64,000 nt of DNA from Escherichia ruysiae (GCF_031323975.1 NZ_JAVIWS010000001.1:868001-932000), one strand, 5' to 3'; counted from the stretch's first letter, positions 30,233-39,974 are shown. Numbers and translations are program-made. Notes: a model not told the origin generated them from the sequence alone.

Positions 30233-31342
30233 TTAATCTGAGTCCATTTTCCCAAACTCTGTCAGGCCGAAAACGGAGCTACCAGAAACATGAGCTTGTA
30301 AGCCCGCTTCCTGCATGTCACTCAATTCAACTTCTTGGCTATCCTCTAATCCGATAGAGAACATGGGATAGGCCCAGTTCCAATTCGGATCAGGAACCAA
30401 ACTATTATTCTCTATCTTGAAAAAGCTGACCATGAGATGATGCCTTCCCTGTATCGCCTCTTCATCATTGATGTTGACCAGTACACCAAAGTGCTTGTAG
30501 CCGGCTTGTCCATTCTCGAACATTTTTATCTTGGTGCCGTTTCTGAACATCCAAAAAGAATGATTTCCAGTGGAATCAGCGACCTGCAAGTTATCTTCGT
30601 CAATTTCCCAATTAAGATATTGTTTGATATCAGACTTTGGTTTGAGTTTTTCGTCATTACTAAACCATTGTATTGCCGGAAGTGGAAGGTGAAGACCTTC
30701 CGGCTGGGGAGGCTGACCTGCAGCAATGGAATGCATGATCTCTGTCATTGATGGAAGCCCCATCAAATGCCATACATCATGGATATCCTTTTTAAGTATA
30801 AGAAGCCCTTTGGATACACCATCCGCGTAAGTTGACTTTAAGCGGACTAGTATGTCCTTGTTACCATCTTTGTCGAGGTCTTCAATGTTTACTGAAGAAG
30901 CCACAACCTCGTCGTCCCCTGCGTCTGGGATGATTGCCCAATACCCAATATCGTAGAATCCAGGTCTGCCAACCACCTTATCTATCAAACTCTGTCCAGA
31001 GGGCTCGAAGACCATCAGGAAACGGCTAAGGGCACCATTTGTGCTCACAGCTCTTCCGTAGACTACAACGGAGTTTGAGGTGCTTAGATCGAGAGACTCG
31101 CTAGCCACTGAGTCAAACGCCACTGAGTCCAAATGTGTGGCAAGCTGCTGCTGGATGCACTCCCGAGCCATTTCAACTAATTTTTCGCGAACATCAGCAG
31201 ATCGTATTGGCTGTGAAGTGAAATGGAAAAGCCCTACTGTAGCCGCTATGCCTATTATTCCCGAAATAACGGTACTTAGAACCTGCTCCTTTACCACTTT
31301 CACAACTTTCATCAATAGCTTCTTCAACTTCACTTCAGGCAC
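30233..31342 (-). CDS. Unknown membrane-anchored accessory protein (Z/fun position)
   Basis: A 369-residue protein I do not recognise. A basic N-terminus (PEVKLKKLLMKVVKVVK) precedes one membrane helix at about 21-41, so most of the chain is probably periplasmic or external. Residues 155-163 (DLDKDGNKD) look like a calcium-binding DxDxDG loop of the FG-GAP/dockerin kind, followed by a strand ILVRL. It lies between G and FI where P2 carries Z/fun. The frame opens with GTG at 31342; ATG eleven codons in (31312) is an alternative and neither has a strong ribosome site. Lysogenic conversion or exclusion is a guess from position. Confidence 0.7.
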   Translation of the reverse strand: MPEVKLKKLLMKVVKVVKEQVLSTVISGIIGIAATVGLFHFTSQPIRSADVREKLVEMARECIQQQLATHLDSVAFDSVASESLDLSTSNSVVVYGRAVSTNGALSRFLMVFEPSGQSLIDKVVGRPGFYDIGYWAIIPDAGDDEVVASSVNIEDLDKDGNKDILVRLKSTYADGVSKGLLILKKDIHDVWHLMGLPSMTEIMHSIAAGQPPQPEGLHLPLPAIQWFSNDEKLKPKSDIKQYLNWEIDEDNLQVADSTGNHSFWMFRNGTKIKMFENGQAGYKHFGVLVNINDEEAIQGRHHLMVSFFKIENNSLVPDPNWNWAYPMFSIGLEDSQEVELSDMQEAGLQAHVSGSSVFGLTEFGKMDSD

Positions 31343-31380
31343 CTAAATACTATTAAACTTGTCATGGGAAAATCCGATTA

Positions 31381-31524
31381 TTATTGTAGAGAACAACAAA
31401 AACTGGCCTCGATTTTAGAGTTTTTCCAGTATCTATTTTCCGACTCGTTCGGCGGTAATCCACCGTTATATTCATGAGGCCGGGGTGCACTATAATATTC
31501 AACTATATACTCTGTTTGTAGTGG
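31381..31524 (-). pseudogene. IS3-family transposase C-terminal remnant
   Basis: One minus-strand frame reads TEYIVEYYSAPRPHEYNGGL, PPNESENRYWKNSKI and a few more residues to TAA at 31381. The YY-x-x-x-RPH-x-x-NGGL-x-PNESE pattern is the end of IS3-group OrfB integrases. A stop (TGA) lies shortly upstream, near 31538, and no inverted ends are visible. It suggests an insertion sequence once sat beside the accessory gene. Confidence 0.65.
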
Positions 31525-31640
31525 CACATTAAATTTGGTGACAGATATGCATCACGTCCGCTCCTAGCACAGAGCGGACAGTCAGATTAGGTTTTACTCT
31601 GTGCCATAGATGAGTAATCTCACACCAGAGCTAATACGAT

Positions 31641-32219
31641 TTATTGCGGCATTTCTGGCCATTCTATATCCGGAGCATTTTCCGGCTGAACGCGATTCAG
31701 TAGCACACGGTATTTTTTCCAGTGTGTCAGGCTTAACTTTTCTTCCTCGGTAGCCATATCTAAATCGACAGCATCCTGCAGCGTGGCAATAATTTCACCT
31801 GCATATGCAATCAGCTCTTTCTTCTGAGAGTCAGCCGCTCTGACAAGCGCATCACGCTCTGCATTCTCATCATTCACCCACGCATTTCCGTTCCATTTCT
31901 GATAATCCCCATCCGGGGAAATGGCTGTCACGTCTGGAGGTAATGCGCCAAGTTCAGAAATATAAATGGCTGCTCCCGTTTTCGTTTCGTAGACGGTCTT
32001 TCCGCGATGGTCTTCCATCAGTTCCCATTTCATTTCAGCTGCATTGAAAACGGCAGCAAAACCCGCCGGAATATCAGGCGGTGCAATATCTGTACTGTTT
32101 GCAGGCAGACCTGTATGCGGCGGAATATATGCGTCACTTTCACCAATAAATTCATTGGTTCCATCAAGTAAATTGAAAACGCGGATAGTTTGTGCTTCTG
32201 CACTCATTCTGAAAGCCAT
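31641..32219 (-). CDS. G: Tail fibre assembly chaperone gpG (Tfa family)
   Basis: A 192-residue Tfa-type chaperone, longer than P2 G (175). The C-terminal part ([20 protein letters not shown] then DIEWPEMPQ) is the hallmark of lambda/e14-type Tfa. It is coupled to H by TAATG; a second ATG four codons in (MSAEAQ) is possible. It must match the receptor-binding tip of H, so both were probably acquired together. Confidence 0.88.
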   Translation of the reverse strand: MAFRMSAEAQTIRVFNLLDGTNEFIGESDAYIPPHTGLPANSTDIAPPDIPAGFAAVFNAAEMKWELMEDHRGKTVYETKTGAAIYISELGALPPDVTAISPDGDYQKWNGNAWVNDENAERDALVRAADSQKKELIAYAGEIIATLQDAVDLDMATEEEKLSLTHWKKYRVLLNRVQPENAPDIEWPEMPQ

Positions 32220-34840
32220 TATGCAAGCCTCACAATATAGTTAAATGCGATGTTTTTGACGGTGTTTTCGGTATTACCCGTAGCATTTACCGTGATGGTG
32301 TGTCCGTGCGCACCCAGGGCCACAGTGTGTGCATGGGCACCAATACCTACAGTGTGGTTATGCTGACCAATATCCACCGTATGGGCGTGCGCTCCGGCGG
32401 TGCTGGACACCTGATTGTTTCCTGAAGCCTGTACACGCTGTTTTCCACCGACAGAGTCGCCGCCATAAACACCACCGACAGTGTGCGTATGATTGCCCGT
32501 ACTGTTCGTTGATTTTGTGCCGTGGTTAAATGTACTGACCGTCTTCGTGCCGTAATCAAATGAACTGGTCGTTTTCGTTCCTAAGTCCGTATTTGACGCA
32601 CTGGCGCTGTGAGTATGCGATTTAATCCCGTCCTGTTCCTGTGACAATACGGCACGCCCACTGGCGGGTTTGCCCTTGATTGTCCAGCCGCGCATATCTG
32701 GAATAACACCAGAAGGATAGGCTATAGCCAGTTTCGGATATGCTGCCTTATCAAACGTCTGCCCCTGCATAATTGCATAGCCCGCAGGTGGTGTATCTGA
32801 TGGCCACGGCAGCGGAACACCAGGCGGAAATGCTTCAATATTTGCCGAGCCGTCAAATTTTACGCCGTTAATTGTCCTTGCCGTTTTCAGCTTTGTTGCT
32901 GTAGCCGCATTGCCGGACAGTTCACCAGAAAGGCCTGCACTGAATGTCTGTTTTGCCTCCCATGTCTGGGCTTCGTCGATAATTGGTAGCCGACGAATAT
33001 TGAAGCTACGCTCCCCAGGATTTCCATATAAGCGGACTGTAAAAAAACGATAGTTGGTTTTGTTTGAAGTGCTGCGCCATACCTGCATTGAACGGGCGAC
33101 ACCTCCGCCTTCACTGGGGCCAACAGTGATATTTATCAGGTTAGTATCAATGACGCCCCATTCCATCCCATCGGGAATATTGGTCATATCTGAAAGCCTG
33201 ACAGTTATCATGCTGCCCGGTATAAAGTCGTAGGTCTGCCAGTCCAGACTGGATAACCTGTCGGTAACACCGCCGACACCTAATTTAGTGAGTAATGATT
33301 TTGAGTTGTATACTTCCGCCCATTCCCCCCAGTCAGTTTCACCGCTGGCGCGGGTTCGCTGAAATGTCCGGTTTTTATAGGCATCCGTTGCTGAAACAGT
33401 CGTGTATGTCTGGATATACGATTCAATATCACAACGTTTTTTCACTTCAACTATTGAGCCAACAGCAAGATCTTTAGAGTCGGTGACAGGTGCATTTGTG
33501 GCCTGTTTCGTAACGCTATAAATACCAGGCTTTAAAAGGTCATCAAGATCCCCTGAATAAGTCCATCCCGTGGACTGATACCCAACAGCAATCCAGTCCT
33601 CCCATTGTGGATTTTCTGCATCCCATGAGGCAGTCAGTCCACGAATGTACATAGTCCCACTACGGGTGGTGTAACGTTGCATCCTCCCATACAGACCGCC
33701 TTCAAAGACTTCCAGAATACCCTGCCCAAAACTCCCTTCCTCCGGGAAATGACGGTCAAATGAGGCTATTGATGTACTGCTATTGCGCCATATTCCCAGG
33801 TGTTCCGCACCACCTAAAGAATTCAGGTCAATTGGCGTGCTTAATGGGCGAGTCCCGCTTGTAATAACTCTCCATGCACTCCATACAGGACTGACAGGGT
33901 TCCATTCTGCATCAAGCATCCGAATGTAAATATTACCGGTTCGGGTGGTGTAGCGTTGTGTGCAGTGAAAGCGACCAGCATTGAATACTTCCAGAACCCC
34001 ATTGCCTTTATCTTCAGGGTAACCAGACTCTGGTTTTGCAGTGGATTGTGACGGGCATGACCACGTTCCAAGATATTTTTCTTCTGGGCCATAGGAGTCA
34101 AGATTGTCAGTGGTTGGAATCATTCCATTGTGTTTCATAAACGTCAGGCTGGTAACGCCAACATTGTCCAGAAAAGCGCCCTTATCTGGAATATCACCAC
34201 CGTTCTGGTCTTTCTGCAGACGTTTCTCAGCATTGTCATAGGCTGCTTTTACTGCCTTTGGCGTTGCTGCCAGCTTTTCACTGGTGCTGTTTGTTGCACT
34301 GCTTAACTGGGTAAAACCTTTTTCTGTCAGCGTGGCGTCAGGATGGCGGCGGGACTGCTCATGCTCTGCGATTTTGTCATCGACGTAATCCTGTGTCGCC
34401 ATCACTGTGCTGGCATCAATACTCAGCTCAACGGACGCCACGTTACTGACAATAATGACCATGCGGCAGGTCTGCGCACGTCCGGAGCCTTCAGCCAGTT
34501 CAGGCTTATAGCTTTCTGCCATGTTAGCGACCGCAATCAGTGTTCCGACATCGTCATACAGACCAAGCTCACGCATCCAGAAACCGCCCACTTCGGGCGG
34601 TACAACCAGTTCAGCCACGATATAGTTTTTATTCTTATTATCCACGCTGACTTTATTCAGAGCGTGACGCCAGACCTCATGCACCAGCTTCGTCTGACCG
34701 GCATCCGGCACCGGCAATTTGCCATTTCCGTCACCCACGGCCATTGCAGACAGGGTTACTTTTTTCCCGCCGGGGACAGTGGCGGCAGCCAGCTTTGCGG
34801 CTCCGGCAGTAGTGATAACGGTTTTAAATTTCGTGCTCAT
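32219..34840 (-). CDS. H: Tail fibre gpH, chimeric
   Basis: An 873-residue fibre, about 200 longer than P2 H (669). Residues 1-190 are P2-like and attach to the baseplate. The middle has knob-like repeats near 240-310 and 325-395 ([13 protein letters not shown] and [13 protein letters not shown]) with a related third at about 410-480, then [20 protein letters not shown]. The end has a collar-type domain ([19 protein letters not shown]) and a run of HxH motifs (HTHTV, HAHTV, HNHTV, HGHTI) that bind iron in lambdoid fibres. It determines the host receptor; the tip is lambdoid rather than P2. Confidence 0.9.
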   Translation of the reverse strand: MSTKFKTVITTAGAAKLAAATVPGGKKVTLSAMAVGDGNGKLPVPDAGQTKLVHEVWRHALNKVSVDNKNKNYIVAELVVPPEVGGFWMRELGLYDDVGTLIAVANMAESYKPELAEGSGRAQTCRMVIIVSNVASVELSIDASTVMATQDYVDDKIAEHEQSRRHPDATLTEKGFTQLSSATNSTSEKLAATPKAVKAAYDNAEKRLQKDQNGGDIPDKGAFLDNVGVTSLTFMKHNGMIPTTDNLDSYGPEEKYLGTWSCPSQSTAKPESGYPEDKGNGVLEVFNAGRFHCTQRYTTRTGNIYIRMLDAEWNPVSPVWSAWRVITSGTRPLSTPIDLNSLGGAEHLGIWRNSSTSIASFDRHFPEEGSFGQGILEVFEGGLYGRMQRYTTRSGTMYIRGLTASWDAENPQWEDWIAVGYQSTGWTYSGDLDDLLKPGIYSVTKQATNAPVTDSKDLAVGSIVEVKKRCDIESYIQTYTTVSATDAYKNRTFQRTRASGETDWGEWAEVYNSKSLLTKLGVGGVTDRLSSLDWQTYDFIPGSMITVRLSDMTNIPDGMEWGVIDTNLINITVGPSEGGGVARSMQVWRSTSNKTNYRFFTVRLYGNPGERSFNIRRLPIIDEAQTWEAKQTFSAGLSGELSGNAATATKLKTARTINGVKFDGSANIEAFPPGVPLPWPSDTPPAGYAIMQGQTFDKAAYPKLAIAYPSGVIPDMRGWTIKGKPASGRAVLSQEQDGIKSHTHSASASNTDLGTKTTSSFDYGTKTVSTFNHGTKSTNSTGNHTHTVGGVYGGDSVGGKQRVQASGNNQVSSTAGAHAHTVDIGQHNHTVGIGAHAHTVALGAHGHTITVNATGNTENTVKNIAFNYIVRLA

Positions 34841-34850
34841 TGTTTCTCAC

Positions 34851-35381
34851 TTATCCGGGATAAACAGTAATAACATCACCATCACAGACCACACCGCCTG
34901 TATACAGATAGCCGGGAATGTCCTGGATAATGTTCAGACCGATAAGGTGGCGACTTGCGGGTTTGGCATCGGCAATCAGCCGTTCCATTTCCAGATACAT
35001 TTCCTCTGTGATACCGCTTTCCAGTACGCCGATATCAAGCCGGAAAGTGCCGGGCGGGTCGTTTGTCTCCCACCATTCCTTTACGTTAATGAGATAGCCG
35101 AGCGGCTCCACCACGCGTCGGATTGCGCCTATAGTGCCCTTATGACAGTGAATGAAATAGGCATCGCGGATAACGGCGCGTTTTGTCGCTTCCGGCCACT
35201 TTTCATCCCACCTGTCGACCGAAAACGCCCACGCCAGCCACGGCAGCAGATTTGCCGGGCAGGTGTCCGGATTCCACAGCTCACGAATACTGACCGGCGT
35301 TTTTTCAATTTCCGCACAGGCTTTTGCGGCGGCGACCTCAAGCGGTGATGAGCCGGTCGGCAGCAGTCGCGAATCACTCAT
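34851..35381 (-). CDS. I: Baseplate protein gpI
   Basis: A 176-residue baseplate wedge protein linking J and the tail fibre, equal to P2 gpI. It overlaps J by eight bases. Confidence 0.95.
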   Translation of the reverse strand: MSDSRLLPTGSSPLEVAAAKACAEIEKTPVSIRELWNPDTCPANLLPWLAWAFSVDRWDEKWPEATKRAVIRDAYFIHCHKGTIGAIRRVVEPLGYLINVKEWWETNDPPGTFRLDIGVLESGITEEMYLEMERLIADAKPASRHLIGLNIIQDIPGYLYTGGVVCDGDVITVYPG

Positions 35382-36282
35382 CCGAGCCTCCGGTCACGAC
35401 GTTGTATTCGGTACAGAAAGACGCCTGCGTACTGTTGAGCACGATGTCGGCCAGCGGAGCAGTCAGTTCGACACGCTGCACGCCTTCCACATGCAAAGCG
35501 GCATAAATGGCAGACAGACGGATGTCACGCCCCAGCCGGTGCTGTGCCGTGATATACGCTTCCAGTTTTTTCACAGCAGCAGCGCGAATGGGTTCGCTTT
35601 CGGGACCAGGGTAAAGGTAAAGCGTGGCGTTTATCTGGTATTCAACGATGGCGGCAGACTGCACGGTCACGCGGTCGGCCACCGGCCTGACGTCCTCGCC
35701 ATTAAGAGCGTTACGCACCACCGCCAGCAGGTCTTCGGATGCGACACCGTTATTTTCACGTGACAGCACAGAGATGGTGACGCAGGCCGGAGAAGGACTG
35801 GTGACAGAGATATCCGCGACACGCCCGTCGGCACTGCGACCATGATACTGATAGGCACCCACCGACCCGGCAACGCTTAAACCTTCAAACGCCTGCTGAA
35901 TACGCAGACGATAATCGGTGTCAGACTCCATCACTGCCGGTGTCGGCGGGATGGTCGAATCATCTGCCGGGATGATAGTCAGGCGTGTGGTGTTGTAATT
36001 GGCACCAATCACATCAAGGTCATTACCGGCAGCACAGGCCAGCATCACCGCCCGTGCGGCCTCATTCACACGCTGACGCCAGATAAGCTCACGATAAGCA
36101 TTTTCCTCCAGCAGTTTGACGAGAGGTTCGGATTCCAGCGTCAGGGTACGGGCGACCGCCTCCTGCTGGTCTTCCGGGTAAAGGGAAATTAGTGTCGCCT
36201 TGCGTTCGGCAAGAATGGTTTCAAAGTCCAGCTCCTCGACCACATCCGGTGCGGGTAGCTGGTTCAGGTCGATAATCGGCAT
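35374..36282 (-). CDS. J: Baseplate assembly protein gpJ
   Basis: A 302-residue wedge protein of the T4 gp6-like family, the length of P2 gpJ. It starts four bases after the W stop. Confidence 0.95.
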   Translation of the reverse strand: MPIIDLNQLPAPDVVEELDFETILAERKATLISLYPEDQQEAVARTLTLESEPLVKLLEENAYRELIWRQRVNEAARAVMLACAAGNDLDVIGANYNTTRLTIIPADDSTIPPTPAVMESDTDYRLRIQQAFEGLSVAGSVGAYQYHGRSADGRVADISVTSPSPACVTISVLSRENNGVASEDLLAVVRNALNGEDVRPVADRVTVQSAAIVEYQINATLYLYPGPESEPIRAAAVKKLEAYITAQHRLGRDIRLSAIYAALHVEGVQRVELTAPLADIVLNSTQASFCTEYNVVTGGSDE

Positions 36283-36286
36283 GGTT

Positions 36287-36634
36287 TCAACTCACAGGGA
36301 TGGTTAACGAAAGTGGCTGGCCGGTGTCGTTGTGCTGGCCGGTTAACGTGACCGTCATTCGCCCGTCAAAACCGCGCTCAGTGGTGACGGATGACAGGGT
36401 GACGCGGGGTTCCCATTTCAGCACAGCCATGTAACAGGCGACCTTAATCTGCAACTCAAGCGCCGGAGTCTGCGGCTGGTCAATCATTGACGCCAGCAAC
36501 GAGCCGTAATCTCGACGCATCACCCGTGAGCCGACGGGGGTACACAGGATATCGCCGATACTCTGGCTGATATGCTCAAGGTCAGTGACAGTCAGGCCAT
36601 CACTGCGATTCATTCCGAGATAACGCGCTGTCAT
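36287..36634 (-). CDS. W: Baseplate wedge protein gpW
   Basis: A 115-residue gp25-like baseplate protein, P2 length, with the family core around DYGSLLASMIDQP. Overlaps V by four bases (ATGA). Confidence 0.95.
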   Translation of the reverse strand: MTARYLGMNRSDGLTVTDLEHISQSIGDILCTPVGSRVMRRDYGSLLASMIDQPQTPALELQIKVACYMAVLKWEPRVTLSSVTTERGFDGRMTVTLTGQHNDTGQPLSLTIPVS

Positions 36635-37266
36635 AAAGGACTCCCGGTTGTGCCGCCGCTGTCGCCGGGGTGTTTGTGGGTATGCAGTACCTTACCGTTT
36701 GATGAGAGTTCACCGCCGGTGTGTTCAATGTTGCCGCGCATCGTCCCGCCCTTCCGTACTTCCAGCGTGCCGGTAATCAGCCTGTTGGTGCAGACCACCT
36801 CCGGCGTGTCCAGAGTGACACGGGTTGATGCTTTCACCGTGACCACCGGCACCGTGGCAGTAACAGAATCAGAAGCCGTCACGCTGGCCGTTTTAATTCC
36901 GCTTACCGTCAGTGCACTGGTTTCGGGTTCATACTCAATCACCGCCCCGTCAGGGAAACGGATATGCAGGGCATCAGCCGACGCAGACGGCGCAGGGTTA
37001 TCGCCGGAATAAATCCCCGGCAGAACGAACGCCGTGTCGAGTTCACCGCCCACGGCCAGAATCAGCACCTGTTCCCCCACGGAAGGTGCCCACCATGTGC
37101 GCGAACGTCCGGCGCGATGGGTCAGCCACTGAAGCCAGTCGGTGCACATGCCGCCGGTCTGCACACGGCAGCGACCGGCTTTAAGGTTGGTTTCGACGAC
37201 AAGGCCGGTACGAATCATGTTGCGCAGTGCGCGCGCGAGTTCCTGAATATTTGCGAGAGTGTTCAT
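36631..37266 (-). CDS. V: Baseplate spike protein gpV
   Basis: A 211-residue membrane-piercing tip of the tail tube. The C-terminal HTHKHPGD carries the HxH motif that holds an iron ion in the spike point. ATG 37266 (MNTLANIQEL) gives the P2 length; an in-frame TTG at 37302 was rejected. It is the first gene of the V-W-J-I-H-G operon. Confidence 0.94.
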   Translation of the reverse strand: MNTLANIQELARALRNMIRTGLVVETNLKAGRCRVQTGGMCTDWLQWLTHRAGRSRTWWAPSVGEQVLILAVGGELDTAFVLPGIYSGDNPAPSASADALHIRFPDGAVIEYEPETSALTVSGIKTASVTASDSVTATVPVVTVKASTRVTLDTPEVVCTNRLITGTLEVRKGGTMRGNIEHTGGELSSNGKVLHTHKHPGDSGGTTGSPL

Positions 37267-37315
37267 AACGGGAAGGATGCCGCTGGACGATACCAGCAGC
37301 AATCATGGAGGATTC

Positions 37316-37333
37316 TGTCAGCTGTGACACAAC
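37316..37333 (-). promoter_or_regulatory. Possible Ogr dyad of late promoter PV
   Basis: The plus strand reads TGT-N12-AAC, an imperfect Ogr-type dyad 50-67 bp before V and eleven bases from the end of the HNH gene. The predicted start (about 37270) leaves almost no leader, so the assignment is weak. Confidence 0.35.
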
Positions 37334-37343
37334 ATAATAAATA

Positions 37344-38099
37344 TTAGTTGTAGCACTTCTCTATAATCTTCATACACTCCTCATGAGCTAAATCATGGCT
37401 GTCAAATTCTTTATTAAAAAAGAAGAAAAACGCCTTCTTAACCTGAGGCATTTCAATAAAAATAAATTCATCAACCTTATGAAAGAAATGAAAACTCTTG
37501 TTTGATGTTTCAAAAACCATCAAAGAATTATGTTTTTTATCCTTCCATTTCGACATCAGATTGCGTCGCGATTTTCGTATAATCCTGAAGACATCCCCCG
37601 GCGTCGTATCGACATTCCCCCAAAACATTGCAACCGGGAAGTTTGCAAGGAACGGGATATAATCACCACCTTTATACCTGAGAAAGCGGTTCCGCAAATC
37701 CATTAATTGCAACTTAAAACCCATGTATTGCAACCACCATATGATGCAATCATACTCATAATCTGTTAACTCCTCTCCCCTCTTTTCCGTAAGAAATTTC
37801 TTCAGGTTATACTCAAACACTCCCAGCAAATCAGAATTGCACACTCTGCATGCTGGTACAGTGGCTTTAATGTAATGAGTTGACTGATTATTCTTTTTAT
37901 TAATTAAAGATTTTTCAGCATTTGACTCAAAGGCCCACTGAGGAATAATGTGCTCACGAGTAATATCGTCAGAACTCCCGCATAACACACATATATCAGC
38001 ATTATGGTCAGCAATAATACAATCCATAACTTTCTTTTGAGAGTGCTTTACTCTTTTTCTCAAAATAGAAAACTTTTCATCCATAAACACCCGTCTCAT
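37344..38099 (-). CDS. HNH-type nuclease-like accessory protein between S and V
   Basis: A 251-residue AT-rich gene absent from P2. The N-terminal part is an HNH treble clef: C37-x2-C40, H50 in REHIIPQW, then C84-x2-C87-N88 (ACRVCNSDL). The rest (100-251) is of unknown function and rich in aromatic residues (KKAFFFFFNK). Its ATG overlaps the S stop (ATGA), so it is coupled to late transcript S, and it ends just before the V promoter region. It could be a homing or defence nuclease; the catalytic histidine pattern is intact. The function is inferred only from the motif. Confidence 0.75.
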   Translation of the reverse strand: MRRVFMDEKFSILRKRVKHSQKKVMDCIIADHNADICVLCGSSDDITREHIIPQWAFESNAEKSLINKKNNQSTHYIKATVPACRVCNSDLLGVFEYNLKKFLTEKRGEELTDYEYDCIIWWLQYMGFKLQLMDLRNRFLRYKGGDYIPFLANFPVAMFWGNVDTTPGDVFRIIRKSRRNLMSKWKDKKHNSLMVFETSNKSFHFFHKVDEFIFIEMPQVKKAFFFFFNKEFDSHDLAHEECMKIIEKCYN

Positions 38100-38554
38100 A
38101 TAACATCTTTCGATAGAATCACTAATAACTCCCTTTCTATCAATTGTATAGATTCCTTGTCAAAACCAAATAACTCACGAACAGGATATTCCACCACAGC
38201 ACTATTACGCCCCGGCTTATCCTTAAGCCCTAATTGATGTACTCGCGCAATTCGTTGCACTCCGCTGGCAAACTCCACCACCGCCGCACTCTCGCTACCT
38301 GTTGCTTTCATAAACCGGTTAGTGCGTAATTTCACAAACATTTCCCGCTTTATCCGGCCTTTCTTATTTCGCACTGGCTGGTTTTTTCTCGGTACATACG
38401 GCGTACCATCCGGGCCTTTTTGTAATTTAATTCGCTGCTGCTGGCGCTGGCGCAGTTTCTTCGCAATATCTACCGCCAGTCGCCGACGCCCTGACGGTGA
38501 CAGCGACTCAATCAGTCCGGTCAGCCGGTCTTCAAAACGCTTAAACTCATTCAT
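38096..38554 (-). CDS. S: Tail completion protein gpS
   Basis: A 152-residue late tail-completion protein. The first hundred residues are P2-like (MNEFKRFEDRLTGLIESLSP). The last 45 diverge from my memory of P2 S, and base composition turns AT-rich at the same place, continuing into the HNH gene. Overlaps R by eight bases. Confidence 0.92.
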   Translation of the reverse strand: MNEFKRFEDRLTGLIESLSPSGRRRLAVDIAKKLRQRQQQRIKLQKGPDGTPYVPRKNQPVRNKKGRIKREMFVKLRTNRFMKATGSESAAVVEFASGVQRIARVHQLGLKDKPGRNSAVVEYPVRELFGFDKESIQLIERELLVILSKDVI

Positions 38555-39014
38555 CCCACTTGCTCACCAGTTCGCCATTGATATACAGCTCCATCGGGCG
38601 GGTAACCGGCTCCGGCGGCGGAGGTTCAGGGATATTCTTCACATGCAGCGCGCCGTCCACCTCACTGACCAGCGTGCGCTCGGTCAGCATCAGGCTGATG
38701 CTTATATCAAAGCTGCTGTCATTGTTGATGTCTGCATAAAACGTGAAGCCCTTTTTCTGGCCTTCGTCGGTGGTCATGATGTCGGGCTGATTTTCCCGTA
38801 GCCACGCCAGCACCGGCACGATGAGCAGGTCAAAATCACCGGTAAAGTCGGTCACAATCACATTGAGCGTGTAACGCTTTTCGAACGACAGCGACGTCGC
38901 CAGTGTGGAGGCAATACTCCCGTTATCCACGAATATCCGCAGCATATCGGGGTTAGTTTTCAGCACCGTGACGGCATCAGTCAACGCCCTGCGCAGGCTG
39001 TCGGGTTTGAGCAT
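38547..39014 (-). CDS. R: Tail completion protein gpR
   Basis: A 155-residue protein of P2 gpR length that finishes the tail top for head joining. It overlaps lysC and S. Confidence 0.94.
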   Translation of the reverse strand: MLKPDSLRRALTDAVTVLKTNPDMLRIFVDNGSIASTLATSLSFEKRYTLNVIVTDFTGDFDLLIVPVLAWLRENQPDIMTTDEGQKKGFTFYADINNDSSFDISISLMLTERTLVSEVDGALHVKNIPEPPPPEPVTRPMELYINGELVSKWDE

Positions 39015-39267
39015 CGTTTTCGTCCTGACAGTGTTTAATCATTTTTACCTGGCTGGCACAGCGTGCCAGCGCGTTCTCAAGCTGCCTGATATCAGCACTT
39101 AAATCGCCGTTCGTCTGCGGGTCACTGCCCGGCATCGGGCAAAGACTCACTTTCGGGCAGGCGTTGGCGACAATCACTGGCGTCGGTGCAGGCCGGACGC
39201 TGGTGCAACCGGCGCACAGCATCAGGCAGGTCAGCACCGTACCAGCGGCGAAAATCTTCGTTTTCAT
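38977..39267 (-). CDS. lysC: LysC, outer-membrane spanin lipoprotein
   Basis: A 96-residue o-spanin. Signal peptide MKTKIFAAGTVLTCLMLCAG is followed by the lipobox cysteine, then a proline-rich and helical segment. Most of the gene is nested in another frame inside lysB, the classical Rz/Rz1 arrangement. ATG 39267 was taken because it begins the lipoprotein signal and gives the P2 length. It fuses inner and outer membranes with LysB in the last lysis step. Confidence 0.92.
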   Translation of the reverse strand: MKTKIFAAGTVLTCLMLCAGCTSVRPAPTPVIVANACPKVSLCPMPGSDPQTNGDLSADIRQLENALARCASQVKMIKHCQDENDAQTRQPAQGVD

Positions 39268-39547
39268 TGAGTAACCTCGTGATGGTTTTCTCGCGCTGTG
39301 CTTCACGCTTCGCGGCGTTTTCCAGTTCCTGACGCAGTGCAACCTGCGCCAGCTCGTTTTTGTCTGCCCTGGTGATGGCAACATGAAGCTGATTTTTCAG
39401 CATGGTGATGGTCGCCTGCTGCCCGCTGGCGACGTTGTTCGCCCTGTCCAGCGAGGCGCGCAGGCTGGCGTTTTCATGCTTCACCAGAAACAGCGCCGCC
39501 ACCGCCAGCGATAACAACACAACCATCACAATCATCAGCTTTGACAT
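39122..39547 (-). CDS. lysB: LysB, inner-membrane spanin
   Basis: A 141-residue i-spanin with one N-terminal membrane helix (MIVMVVLLSLAVAALFLV) and a long periplasmic coiled coil. It overlaps lysA by 13 bases and encloses lysC out of frame. Confidence 0.92.
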   Translation of the reverse strand: MSKLMIVMVVLLSLAVAALFLVKHENASLRASLDRANNVASGQQATITMLKNQLHVAITRADKNELAQVALRQELENAAKREAQREKTITRLLNENEDFRRWYGADLPDAVRRLHQRPACTDASDCRQRLPESESLPDAGQ

Positions 39548-39960
39548 AGTTCCCGCCCCTCAAAACGCTGACGGCAGGCCGTACGTATCAGCCGGAAGAA
39601 CACCGACGCCACGAGGTAAATCAGCGCAGTAAAAATCCACCCGGCGGCAACCAGCGAGATAAACGTCGCCACCATCACCACCAGAGCCGCCGCCCGTCTG
39701 CGCCACGGCACCGGCTGCAAAAACAGCGACGTGACAATCTTCACGGCCAGCGATTCCGGCGGCAGCTCCCGTCCGTAGCGTTCCAGCACATACTCCGTGG
39801 CATACACGCCGACACCACTGGCAACCACACAGATAACCGTCGCCAGAATCGCCCAGGCAGCGACAAAATTGACGGCCACGCTCTGCGGGTAAATCAGGGA
39901 CAGTGCCAGCATCAGCGCCAGTGACACGTTCAGCATCAGTGAAAGGGATAATTTCTTCAT
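39535..39960 (-). CDS. lysA: LysA, lysis-timing protein
   Basis: A 141-residue polytopic membrane protein with hydrophobic stretches near 8-24, 30-52, and 90-125. P2 LysA delays holin action and is regarded as an antiholin. Confidence 0.9.
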   Translation of the reverse strand: MKKLSLSLMLNVSLALMLALSLIYPQSVAVNFVAAWAILATVICVVASGVGVYATEYVLERYGRELPPESLAVKIVTSLFLQPVPWRRRAAALVVMVATFISLVAAGWIFTALIYLVASVFFRLIRTACRQRFEGRELCQS

Positions 39961-39974
39961 GGTGTTTACTCCGT

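Noticed and set aside
32219..34840. Invertible tail-fibre segment
   Set aside because: No inverted crossover sites, no alternative 3' fibre ends and no invertase gene are present.
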